This document shows, piece after piece, positions 1-5,308 of a stretch of 8,636 nucleotides of DNA (positions are counted from its first letter, which is position 1; the number at the start of each line of letters is the position of its first letter). Position numbers and translations under genes: made by a program. Source of the stretch: Alphaproteobacteria bacterium (GTDB lineage: Bacteria; Pseudomonadota; Alphaproteobacteria; UBA8366; JADFVY01). The stretch lies in assembly GCA_029881615.1 (NCBI GenBank), contig JAOUMF010000051.1:1-8636 (forward strand), in the 5' to 3' direction. The notes below the pieces were generated by a model, which saw only the letters and a program-made list of their open reading frames with translations, made no database searches and had not been told where the DNA came from.

Positions 1-249
1 CAGGATGAACTGGTCGGGCACCGGCCCGCCGGGTGGGGCGGCGGCACAGCGCAGGAACTCGCCCTCCCAATCCTGCCGGGCGTCGAGAAAATCGACGGCC
101 GCGCCCATTTCCATCCGGGTGCCGCGATATATCTCGCGCGCCGCCTCGCCCTTATGCCATTCGCTCTGCTCGAAAGCCTCGCGGCCGGTCATGACCGGGC
201 TGAAAGAGTTCCCCTCATGGGAAAAGCGCAAAATAGCGAGCCGTGGCAT
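1..249 (-). CDS. M81 family metallopeptidase (MlrC-like), N-terminal 83 residues, cut by window edge
   Basis: The frame is open from an ATG at 249 to the window edge and gives 83 residues. The start, MPRLAILRFSHEGNSFSPV, is the typical opening of MlrC/M81 proteins (a short beta strand followed by HExNxFSP). The later segment with FLDARQDWEGEF and the PGGPVP turn also fits the N-terminal MlrC domain. The zinc-binding residues lie further on and are not visible. MlrC-type enzymes are metallopeptidases first known from microcystin degradation; most family members have unknown small-peptide or amide substrates. The gene follows the second permease after only 7 bp, so it is probably the last visible cistron of the transporter operon and acts in the cytoplasm on the imported compound or a derivative of it (inference). 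No clear Shine-Dalgarno precedes it, so translational coupling to the permease is likely. Confidence 0.8.
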   Translation of the reverse strand, partial: MPRLAILRFSHEGNSFSPVMTGREAFEQSEWHKGEAAREIYRGTRMEMGAAVDFLDARQDWEGEFLRCAAAPPGGPVPDQFIL

Positions 250-256
250 GAAACGT

Positions 257-976
257 CTAACGCAACACGGTCGTGACGGGCAAATCGTTATCCACTCTTT
301 CGCGCAAATGGCCGCTCAAACGGAATTCGACCTTCTTGAAAATATAGAGGATACCGTAAGTGACGATCAGATAGATGGCGCCGGCGGCGATGTATATTTC
401 ATAGATCGCAAAGCTGCGTGCCGCGGCCACCCTGGCCACGCCGGTCAGATCCATCAGCGAAATAATACTGACCAGCGACGTCGCCTGGAACAGGAACACC
501 ACCTCGTTGCTGTAAGCGGGCAAGGCCAAGCGAAAGGCCTTGGGCAGGATGATGCGCCGATACAGAAGCCAGCCCATCATGCCACAGGATCGCGCCGCCT
601 CAACCTCGCCATGGGGCACCGACCGGATCGATCCGCGCAGGATTTCCGCCGTGTAGGCGGTGGTATTCAAGGTCAGCGACAGCACGGCGCAAAACCAGGC
701 TTCGCGGAAGAAAGCCCAGAGCCCCAGCGCTTCCAGCTCAACACGGAACTGGCCGCTGCCATAATAGATCAGGAATATCTGCACCAGCAGCGGGGTGCCC
801 CGGAAATAAAGAATAAAACCATAGGCCGGCCCCCAGAGCAGCGGATTCCGCGATACCCTGAGCAACGCCATGGGAATCGCAAATATCAGGCCGATCAGCA
901 CGCTGATCGCGGTGATCTCGACCGTTACCATCGCCCCTTCGAGCATTTTCGGCAGATATTTCCATACCGCGTCCAT
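257..976 (-). CDS. Polar amino acid ABC transporter permease, HisM-like
   Basis: One of two inner-membrane permease subunits of a polar amino acid importer. The 239-residue protein has about five hydrophobic segments. It carries the coupling-helix EAA motif of importer permeases, EAARSCG followed nine residues later by IILP, which docks onto the ATPase. The motif YFRGTPLLVQ just before it is also typical of HisM/ArtM/OccM. I chose the ATG at 976 rather than the GTG at 982. A strong Shine-Dalgarno, GGGAGG at 984-989, lies 7 nt from the ATG but only 1 nt from the GTG, and HisM relatives start at the same MDxxxxYxPxxLEG point. The preceding permease stops at 979-981, leaving 2 bp. The two permeases probably form a heterodimer, as HisQ and HisM do. 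Confidence 0.93.
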   Translation of the reverse strand: MDAVWKYLPKMLEGAMVTVEITAISVLIGLIFAIPMALLRVSRNPLLWGPAYGFILYFRGTPLLVQIFLIYYGSGQFRVELEALGLWAFFREAWFCAVLSLTLNTTAYTAEILRGSIRSVPHGEVEAARSCGMMGWLLYRRIILPKAFRLALPAYSNEVVFLFQATSLVSIISLMDLTGVARVAAARSFAIYEIYIAAGAIYLIVTYGILYIFKKVEFRLSGHLRERVDNDLPVTTVLR

Positions 977-978
977 AA

Positions 979-1668
979 TCACGCCTCCCGCACGCCGCGG
1001 CGCGCCCAGGCTTCGATCCGCTGCTGACCGAGCATCGAGGCAATCGTTATGCCGAGATATATCAACGAGGCGGCGAAATAGAAGGTGAAGGGCAGCTTGG
1101 TATTTCCCGCGCCCAGATAAGCGTTACGCATCAGTTCCGGCAACTGGATGACCGAAATCAGGGCGGTCGCCTTGATCAGCACCATCCAGACATTGCCCAG
1201 CCCCGGCAAGGCGAACCGCCAGACCTGCGGCAACAGGATGCGCCGCACCATCTGTATGCGGCTCATGCCGGCGGCGTAGGCAGCCTCGATCTGGCCTTTC
1301 GGCACGGCGAGGATGGCGCCGCGAAAAACCTCGGTCGAAAATGCGCCGTAGATGAAGCCCAGCGTCATCACGCCGGCGATGAAGGGATTGACGTCGATGA
1401 TGATATCGTAGCCCATGCCCTCGGCCACGTCCTGAATCAGCGTCGGCGTCCCGTAATAGACAATCAGCAACAGCAGCAGTTCCGGCACACCGCGAATGAC
1501 GGTGGTATAGGTGTTTGCAGCCGTCCGCGCGACGACGTTCCGCGACAGCTTGCCCCAGGCGCCGATCAAACCCATCAGCATCGCCAGAACCAGCGCACAG
1601 ACCCCGACCGCGAGAGTCAGTTGGAGCCCGTCCCAGAGCATCCACCCATAGCCTTTGAGATCCAGCAA
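979..1668 (-). CDS. Polar amino acid ABC transporter permease, HisQ-like
   Basis: The partner permease. The EAA motif EAAYAAG followed by ILLP, the upstream TTVIRGVPELLLLL segment (membrane) and FIYGAFSTEVFRGA are hallmarks of HisQ/OccQ-type subunits. The frame is open back to an ATG at 1737, but its first 20 or so residues would be Arg/Gly-rich and read straight through a strong terminator hairpin (1691-1729), so they are very unlikely to be coding. I chose the TTG at 1668. It gives 229 residues, close to the usual 228 of HisQ, and places the first transmembrane helix as in that family; a weak GGGA sits 9 nt upstream. The ATG at 1641 (220 residues) is the alternative. The stop overlaps the leader of the next permease. 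Function is confident; the exact start is less so. Confidence 0.88.
   Translation of the reverse strand: MLDLKGYGWMLWDGLQLTLAVGVCALVLAMLMGLIGAWGKLSRNVVARTAANTYTTVIRGVPELLLLLIVYYGTPTLIQDVAEGMGYDIIIDVNPFIAGVMTLGFIYGAFSTEVFRGAILAVPKGQIEAAYAAGMSRIQMVRRILLPQVWRFALPGLGNVWMVLIKATALISVIQLPELMRNAYLGAGNTKLPFTFYFAASLIYLGITIASMLGQQRIEAWARRGVREA
984..989 (-). promoter_or_regulatory. Ribosome binding site that decides the start of the second permease
   Basis: GGGAGG on the minus strand, inside the end of the first permease gene. It is 7 nt from ATG 976 and too close to GTG 982, so it favours the ATG and moves the start two codons in from the longest frame. Confidence 0.75.
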
Positions 1669-1684
1669 ATGTCTGTTTCCCGAT

Positions 1685-1729
1685 AAAAACCGGACGCCGC
1701 CGCCCGCGCGAAGCCGGCGACGGCGTCCG
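1685..1729 (-). terminator. Intrinsic terminator / attenuator between binding-protein and permease genes
   Basis: On the minus-strand RNA, 1729-1716 pairs with 1704-1691 in a 14-bp, almost pure G:C stem with one G:U pair and an 11-nt loop. The outer nine pairs are CGGACGCCG/CGGCGTCCG. Five U residues follow (1689-1685). This is a classic Rho-independent terminator. It starts 20 nt after the binding-protein stop and ends 17 nt before the likely permease start. With no sign of a new promoter behind it, it probably acts as a partial terminator that keeps the binding protein in excess over the membrane subunits (inference). Confidence 0.88.
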
Positions 1730-1749
1730 TAATTCAAGTCATATGCGGC

Positions 1750-2526
1750 TTACTTGCCGTATACGTCGAAGTCGAAATATTTCGCATTGATCTTGGCATA
1801 GGTGCCGTCGGCACGAATCTTGGCGATCGCCGCGTTGAACGCATTCACCAGATCGCCCTCGCCCTTGCGAATCGCAATGCCCGCACCCTCGCCGAACCAT
1901 TTCGGGTCGGTGAAATCGGGACCGAAGAACTGGAAGTCCTTGCCCTGGTCGGTATTCAGGAACCCGTCCATCACGGCAACCGAATCGGCAATGCCGGCGT
2001 CGGCGCGGCCCGACACGATATCCAGATAAGCCTCGTCCTGGGTCGCGTAGGATTTGACGGTAACGATGCTGCCGTAATTGTCGGTCAGGAAGTTCTCATG
2101 CGTCGTGGCGCGCTGCACCGCGATTGTCTTGCCCTTCAGCCCCTCGGGGGTGACTTCCAGGCCCGATCCCTTGCGGGCGAAGAACTTGCCCGGGGTGTTG
2201 TAATATTTGTTGGTAAAGTCGACCTTTTCCTTGCGTTCGTCGGTGATCGACATGGACGCGATGATGGCGTCGTACTTCTTGGCCAGCAGGCCGGGGATGA
2301 TGCCGTCCCAATCCTGAACCACGAACTCGCATTCAAAGCCGGCCGCGTCGCACAGCGCATTGGCGATGTCGATATCGAATCCGACGAGCTTGCCGTCCTT
2401 GTCGATGGAATTGAACGGGGGGTAGGCGCCCTCGGTACCGATCTTCACCTTCTGGCCGGCCTGCGCCGCGCCGGTCATAAAGGTAACGGCCAGAACCGCC
2501 GCCAAAACTGAAATAAGCCTCCGCAT
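1750..2526 (-). CDS. Periplasmic polar amino acid binding protein (SBP family 3, LAO/HisJ-like)
   Basis: A 258-residue precursor with a Sec signal peptide: MRR, a hydrophobic core, and AQA cleavage after residue 23. The family 3 signature is GFDIDIANALCDAA (49-62). Cys59 and Cys66 sit exactly where HisJ/ArgT carry their single disulfide. Compared with HisJ from memory, the amino-acid-gripping residues are present: Ser91/Ser93, Arg98 for the carboxylate, Thr141/142 and Asp181 for the amino group, and Tyr35 stacking on the side chain. Glu32 stands where HisJ has Asp11, which binds a positively charged side chain. The ligand is therefore probably a basic amino acid or a derivative such as arginine, ornithine or an opine-like compound (inference). 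A perfect ribosome binding site, AAGGAG 7 nt before the ATG, predicts strong translation, in line with the terminator behind the gene that limits downstream transcription. Confidence 0.94.
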   Translation of the reverse strand: MRRLISVLAAVLAVTFMTGAAQAGQKVKIGTEGAYPPFNSIDKDGKLVGFDIDIANALCDAAGFECEFVVQDWDGIIPGLLAKKYDAIIASMSITDERKEKVDFTNKYYNTPGKFFARKGSGLEVTPEGLKGKTIAVQRATTHENFLTDNYGSIVTVKSYATQDEAYLDIVSGRADAGIADSVAVMDGFLNTDQGKDFQFFGPDFTDPKWFGEGAGIAIRKGEGDLVNAFNAAIAKIRADGTYAKINAKYFDFDVYGK

Positions 2527-2563
2527 TTTCGATCTCCTTATACGTTTTCCTGCGGTTGGTAGT

Positions 2564-2582
2564 GACCCCGAATACCGGGGCC
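2564..2582 (-). other. Small GC hairpin after the ATPase stop codon
   Basis: In the minus-strand RNA, 2582-2576 (GGCCCCG) pairs with 2570-2564 (CGGGGUC) through seven pairs, one of them G:U, around a 5-nt loop. It begins 2 nt after the ATPase stop. There is no U-run, so it is not an intrinsic terminator. It could protect or mark a processed mRNA end ahead of the binding-protein cistron. The remaining bases of the 58-bp spacer hold only the binding-protein ribosome binding site. Confidence 0.4.
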
Positions 2583-2584
2583 GG

Positions 2585-3403
2585 TTATTGCAAATGACTC
2601 GCCAGGAACTGCCTTAGCCGTTCCGACTTCGGATTCACCAATACGTCCCCGGGGGAACCTTCTTCCTCCAGCCTGCCTTCATGAAGAAACACGACATGGG
2701 AGGAAACATCCCGCGCGAAACCCATTTCATGGGTGACGACGATCATCGTCCGCCCCTCTTCGGCCAGTTGGCGCATGACGCGCAACACTTCGCCGACCAG
2801 TTCGGGGTCCAGCGACGAGGTCGGCTCGTCGAACAGCATCACGTCGGGCTCCATGGCCAGCGCGCGGGCAATGCCGACGCGCTGCTGCTGGCCACCCGAC
2901 AGATGCGCCGGGTAATAATCGCTCTTGTCGAGAATGCCGACCTTGTCGAGAATCCGTTTACCCCTGTCGATGGCCTCGGCCTTCGACACTCCCTGCACAT
3001 GGATCGGCGCCTCGACAACGTTTTCCAGTACCGTCATATGGGACCAGAGATTGAACTGCTGAAACACCATGGCCACGCGCGAACGAATGCGCGCCACCTG
3101 TTTATGATCGGCCGGCACGGCCTCGCCCAAACGATTGCGGGTCATGCCGATCAGTTCGCCGCCTACATGGACATGCCCCGAATCGGGCGTTTCCAGCAGG
3201 TTGATGCAACGCAGAAAAGTGCTCTTGCCGGACCCGCTGGCGCCGAGCATCGCGATGACGTCGCCCTCATGGGCGGTCAACGACACGCCCTTCAGCACCT
3301 CGAGGCTACCGAAACTCTTGTGAACATCGTCGGCTTGCAGCGCGGGGACCACTTCCGGCGCCGGATCGGCTACCGCGCTCATTCGGATTCCCTGTTCATT
3401 CAT
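2585..3403 (-). CDS. Polar amino acid ABC transporter ATP-binding protein (HisP/GlnQ type)
   Basis: The cytoplasmic ATPase that powers the importer. All nucleotide-binding motifs are intact: Walker [10 protein letters not shown] (54-62), Q-loop Gln115 in VFQQFNLW, signature LSGGQQQR (168-175), Walker B VMLFDE (188-193), D-loop SSLDP (196-200) and H-loop His225. The insert after the Walker A region ([22 protein letters not shown]) is typical of the HisP/OccP subgroup. At 272 residues it is slightly longer than HisP because of an N-terminal tail. Two starts are possible: ATG 3403, with AAGGA only 4 nt away, or ATG 3382 (residue 8), with AGGGA at 6 nt. I keep the upstream one because it directly follows the stop of the preceding decayed gene (TAAATG), a common operon junction. 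Confidence 0.94.
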   Translation of the reverse strand: MNEQGIRMSAVADPAPEVVPALQADDVHKSFGSLEVLKGVSLTAHEGDVIAMLGASGSGKSTFLRCINLLETPDSGHVHVGGELIGMTRNRLGEAVPADHKQVARIRSRVAMVFQQFNLWSHMTVLENVVEAPIHVQGVSKAEAIDRGKRILDKVGILDKSDYYPAHLSGGQQQRVGIARALAMEPDVMLFDEPTSSLDPELVGEVLRVMRQLAEEGRTMIVVTHEMGFARDVSSHVVFLHEGRLEEEGSPGDVLVNPKSERLRQFLASHLQ

Positions 3404-3818
3404 TTATTCCTTCTTGTCGACAAACGGTAGCCGAGAAGCCCCTGCTTTCAAAGCCCAAAATGCACATACGCCATCACGCCTCAAGCAGACTGCCGGCTTT
3501 GCGGTGGGCCAGCTTCCCGTCCCCGGCGGTCAGGTCGACGATTTCCGTCATGACCACGCCCTTCATCGCCAGTTCCCCCAATTTCCTGCGGCAAGCAACA
3601 ATCCCGGACGAAAACGCGGCAATCACATCCGTGCCGTCAAGCGGCATCGGCGCGCACAGGGATGTGGGCAACAGGCCCGGATGCTCGTCGGTAAGCAGCG
3701 CCGCCTGCAGATGGGCCCGAGGCCGCGCGCCGGACGTCCCGTAGTGACGGACTGCGAGTTCCCGCCGCGTTCCGGGCGACAGAAACGGCAAGGAAATGCG
3801 CTCGACGGTTCGTTTCAT
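3404..3818 (-). pseudogene. Decayed succinylglutamate desuccinylase/aspartoacylase-family (M14) gene
   Basis: The readable frame from ATG 3818 to the TGA at 3474 gives 114 residues. Its first 50 (MKRTVERISLPFLSPGTRR, then YGTSGARPRAHLQAALLTDEHPGLL) match the opening of AstE/AspA-like zinc deacylases. The family's zinc motif HxxE (usually ALHADExPG) reads ALLTDEHPG here, so the His is lost. The text then jumps to a segment typical of the family's C-terminal lobe (SSGIVACRRKLG, then VVMTEIVDLTAGDG), so roughly 200 residues are missing. The C-terminal end continues in another frame (AVCLRRDGVCAFW) and stops at TAA 3404-3406, directly against the ATPase start, so there is also a frameshift near 3495-3515. 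A weak AGGAAGG lies upstream of the start. Full-length relatives are about 330-370 residues. A short expressed protein is possible but unlikely. Confidence 0.72.
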
Positions 3819-3927
3819 GGCTTGACGCCTTCCTGAAGAAAAGTCGGCGCAAAATACGGCCAGCGCAACGCCGCCACAAGAGCGTCAAAGTGGAAAAACT
3901 GCGGGCGCGCCAGACAAACAGGAAGGG
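3819..3927. other. Spacer between the lysR gene and the transporter operon
   Basis: This 109-bp region must hold the promoter of the transporter operon unless it is read from lysR. A TTGACG is present on the minus strand near 3878-3873, but no acceptable -10 follows at 16-18 nt. There is no clear terminator for lysR. A GCGC inverted repeat around 3848-3867 is too short to call an operator. Confidence 0.4.
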
Positions 3928-4872
3928 CTATCGAGAGACTTCTGCGCTACGACCGGCATTCAAACATCTATTGGCAAGGCCCAAGGCTGCTTTATCCTCA
4001 CGGGCCTCCGTGGCAATCCAGTCCCGGAAAGCGACAATTGGTTGCTCCTTGCACCGGTCCCGCTGGCAGAAAAAATAGTAACCGGTATTTTCCATTGCAA
4101 CCGTTTCGAAGGGTGTCACCAGACGCCCCGAGTCCAGTTCATCGCGTATCAGAAACAAATCGCCCATGGCTACGCCCAGCCCGCTCAACGCGGCCTGTAT
4201 GGCCATATCCATGCTTTCGAACGTCTGTCCGCTACGATAATCCACCCTGTCGATCACGCCCGCCGCACCCAGCCATTTTCGCCAATCGGCAAAGTCCGGA
4301 TAGTTATGCAGCAGAACCTGACCCGCGAGATCACCGGGCCGGGAAAGTTCCGCCCGCATTGCCGGCAAGCATATCGGGGTCAATGCCTCCGGCATGATAA
4401 GTTCGGCCGTCAGGTCGGCAGGCATGATGTTTATGGATTCATGGCAGGCAATTCCGGCATCGAAATTCCCTTCGAAGAAGTCCTCCCACGCATCGAAGAA
4501 ACCCATGTTGAGTTCCAGCCCCGGCTGCTGGTCCCGGAATCTCGCAAGGCGCGGAACCAGCCAGCGCGGCCCGAATGTGTGGGGCGCGGCCACTCTAAGC
4601 GGACGCGGCCGGGACGAGACATCGCCGGCCGCCGCGACGATTCGCTCAAAGGATGCTGTTATTTCCGGCAACAGCTTGCGGCCCGCTTCGGTAAGGACCA
4701 GCCCGCGGGGCCGCCGCCGGAAGAGGGCCACGCCGAGATGTTCTTCAAGCAACTTCACATGGCGGCTGACGGCTCCGGACGAGACACATAACTCTTCCGC
4801 GGCAGCAGAAAAACTTTGGTGGCGTGCCGCGGCTTCAAATGCGCGCAGCGCGTTCAGCGGAGGCAGGCGCAT
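3928..4872 (-). CDS. LysR-family transcriptional regulator, GcvA-like
   Basis: A 314-residue LysR regulator of the GcvA subgroup. It starts MRLPPLNALRAFEAAARH, the standard GcvA opening. A winged helix-turn-helix follows at about 20-52 (FSAAAEEL, then SSGAVSRHVKLLEEHLG, VALFRR). The inducer-binding domain starts near 91 and carries the subgroup motif FGPRWLVPRLARF. I chose ATG 4872, not the longer frame starting at 4980, because GGAGG lies 7 nt before it and the extra 36 residues match nothing. The gene is divergent from the DUF1127-methyltransferase pair, and a T-N11-A dyad lies in the shared region. It is also co-directional with and upstream of the transporter operon. Either unit could be its target; the divergent pair is the more usual arrangement. 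Confidence 0.93.
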   Translation of the reverse strand: MRLPPLNALRAFEAAARHQSFSAAAEELCVSSGAVSRHVKLLEEHLGVALFRRRPRGLVLTEAGRKLLPEITASFERIVAAAGDVSSRPRPLRVAAPHTFGPRWLVPRLARFRDQQPGLELNMGFFDAWEDFFEGNFDAGIACHESINIMPADLTAELIMPEALTPICLPAMRAELSRPGDLAGQVLLHNYPDFADWRKWLGAAGVIDRVDYRSGQTFESMDMAIQAALSGLGVAMGDLFLIRDELDSGRLVTPFETVAMENTGYYFFCQRDRCKEQPIVAFRDWIATEAREDKAALGLANRCLNAGRSAEVSR

Positions 4873-4885
4873 AGCATTTCCTCCA

Positions 4886-4904
4886 GGCTCAGGTTTTCTT
4901 AGCC
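4886..4904. promoter_or_regulatory. LysR-type operator candidate (T-N11-A dyad)
   Basis: GGCT (4886-4889), eleven bases, then AGCC (4901-4904): a perfect 4-bp inverted repeat with the T-N11-A core of LysR-family sites (T4889, A4901). It lies 13 bp upstream of the lysR start and about 90 bp upstream of the DUF1127 start. That fits repression of lysR by its own product and control of the divergent genes (inference). Confidence 0.5.
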
Positions 4905-4916
4905 TAACCCCGATAA

Positions 4917-4942
4917 AGCTTGGTTTGTAAGCTGTTTTTTTT
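4917..4942 (+). terminator. Weak terminator-like element in the DUF1127 leader
   Basis: AGCTT (4917-4921) pairs with AAGCT (4929-4933) around a 7-nt loop, and eight T residues follow (4935-4942). The stem is only five pairs and partly A:T, so termination would be inefficient at best. It matters only for plus-strand transcripts starting near the LysR dyad, where it could work as an attenuator. Confidence 0.3.
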
Positions 4943-4953
4943 CTGCCTAATAA
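4925..4953 (+). promoter_or_regulatory. Possible sigma-70 promoter for the DUF1127 gene
   Basis: TTGTAA (4925-4930), 17 bp, TAATAA (4948-4953): four and three matches to the consensus with ideal spacing. Transcripts would start near 4960, inside the left arm of the hairpin at 4955-4990, and so would partly lose that hairpin. Confidence 0.3.
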
Positions 4954-4954
4954 G

Positions 4955-4990
4955 GAAGCCTCCGAAAAATCCAGCCGCACTGGAGGCTTC
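4955..4990 (+). promoter_or_regulatory. RNA hairpin sequestering the DUF1127 Shine-Dalgarno
   Basis: GAAGCCTCC (4955-4963) is perfectly complementary to GGAGGCTTC (4982-4990) with an 18-nt loop. In RNA, a G:U pair can be added at each end (4954:4991 and 4964:4981). The ribosome binding site GGAGG (4982-4986) is fully inside the right arm and the ATG starts at 4992. Translation would need the stem to open, as in RNA thermometers, or trans-acting or processing control; which of these applies cannot be told from sequence. Confidence 0.6.
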
Positions 4991-4991
4991 T

Positions 4992-5228
4992 ATGTTTCAT
5001 TCAGCACTCGACAAAGAAAACGGCCGTCTATTGTTCCTTGAATGCCGGCAGCGTCCTGGCCATTTACTGGCTCGCTTCCGGCAACTTTTGCAGGAATGGA
5101 AACAGCGCCGGCATTTTCGCGGTGAGTTGTGCCGGCTGATGCGAATTTCCCCCCGCCTGGTCGTCGACATCGGCCTGACCGTAGAAGAAGCCTTGCGGGA
5201 AATCGAAAAGCCATTCTGGCGGCCTTAA
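4992..5228 (+). CDS. Small DUF1127 (YjiS-like) protein
   Basis: A 78-residue, Arg-rich protein. The C-terminal half (LLQEWKQRRHFRGEL, then VVDIGLTVEEALREIEKPFW) is the DUF1127 pattern: a basic helix, a DIGL turn and a terminal KPFWR. The family usually has a Leu/Asp-rich stretch before DIGL; here it reads LMRISPRLVVDIGLT. The start at ATG 4992 has GGAGG 5 nt upstream; an open frame to 4920 is ignored because it would run through the poly-T and the hairpin. Small DUF1127 proteins are common in alphaproteobacteria. Some, such as CcaF1 of Rhodobacter, bind RNA and affect RNA turnover and stress responses (established for that protein, inferred here). The methyltransferase gene follows after 80 bp on the same strand. 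Confidence 0.82.
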   Translation: MFHSALDKENGRLLFLECRQRPGHLLARFRQLLQEWKQRRHFRGELCRLMRISPRLVVDIGLTVEEALREIEKPFWRP

Positions 5229-5275
5229 AGGCTTTGACCGTTTCAACGAGTTTGCAAGATATCGACCAATTGGAT

Positions 5276-5302
5276 AGCCTTCCCCGAAAGGCAAGGGAGG
5301 CT
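5276..5302 (+). promoter_or_regulatory. Alternative hairpins over the methyltransferase ribosome binding site
   Basis: Two exclusive folds share bases. In fold B, AGCCT (5276-5280) and CCC (5282-5284), with one bulged T, pair with GGGAGGCT (5295-5302) and bury the Shine-Dalgarno GGGAGG (5295-5300). In fold A, GCCTT (5277-5281) pairs with AAGGC (5288-5292) and leaves it free. The start codon is at 5309. Fold B is longer (8 pairs against 5). Confidence 0.42.
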
Positions 5303-5308
5303 AAAGCC

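Noticed and set aside
5..1027. Long plus-strand open frame of 340 codons
   Set aside because: It lies antisense to the clear HisM-like permease and the MlrC-like start. Its translation is rich in Arg, Gln and Pro with no recognisable domain, a usual shadow in GC-rich DNA.
2681..3430. Plus-strand open frame of 249 codons
   Set aside because: It is antisense to the ATPase, whose motifs are all intact. The translation is His/Gln/Arg-rich without a domain.
3904..3911. GGCGCGCC palindrome followed on the minus strand by a T-run, as lysR terminator
   Set aside because: A self-complementary 8-mer leaves no loop, and no longer stem can be drawn with the following T-run.
4873..4980. N-terminal extension of the LysR protein to 4980
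   Set aside because: The 36 extra residues match nothing in the family and would cover the operator and the poly-T stretch. ATG 4872 has an ideal ribosome binding site.
5234..5262. TTGACC with AGATAT as an internal promoter before the methyltransferase
   Set aside because: The -35 is good but no -10 with more than two consensus matches lies at 16-18 bp, so it cannot be supported.
5260..5275. CCAATTGG palindrome with flanking TATC/GATA as an operator
   Set aside because: The flanking halves are not symmetric about the palindrome, and one half overlaps it. An 8-bp palindrome alone is expected by chance.
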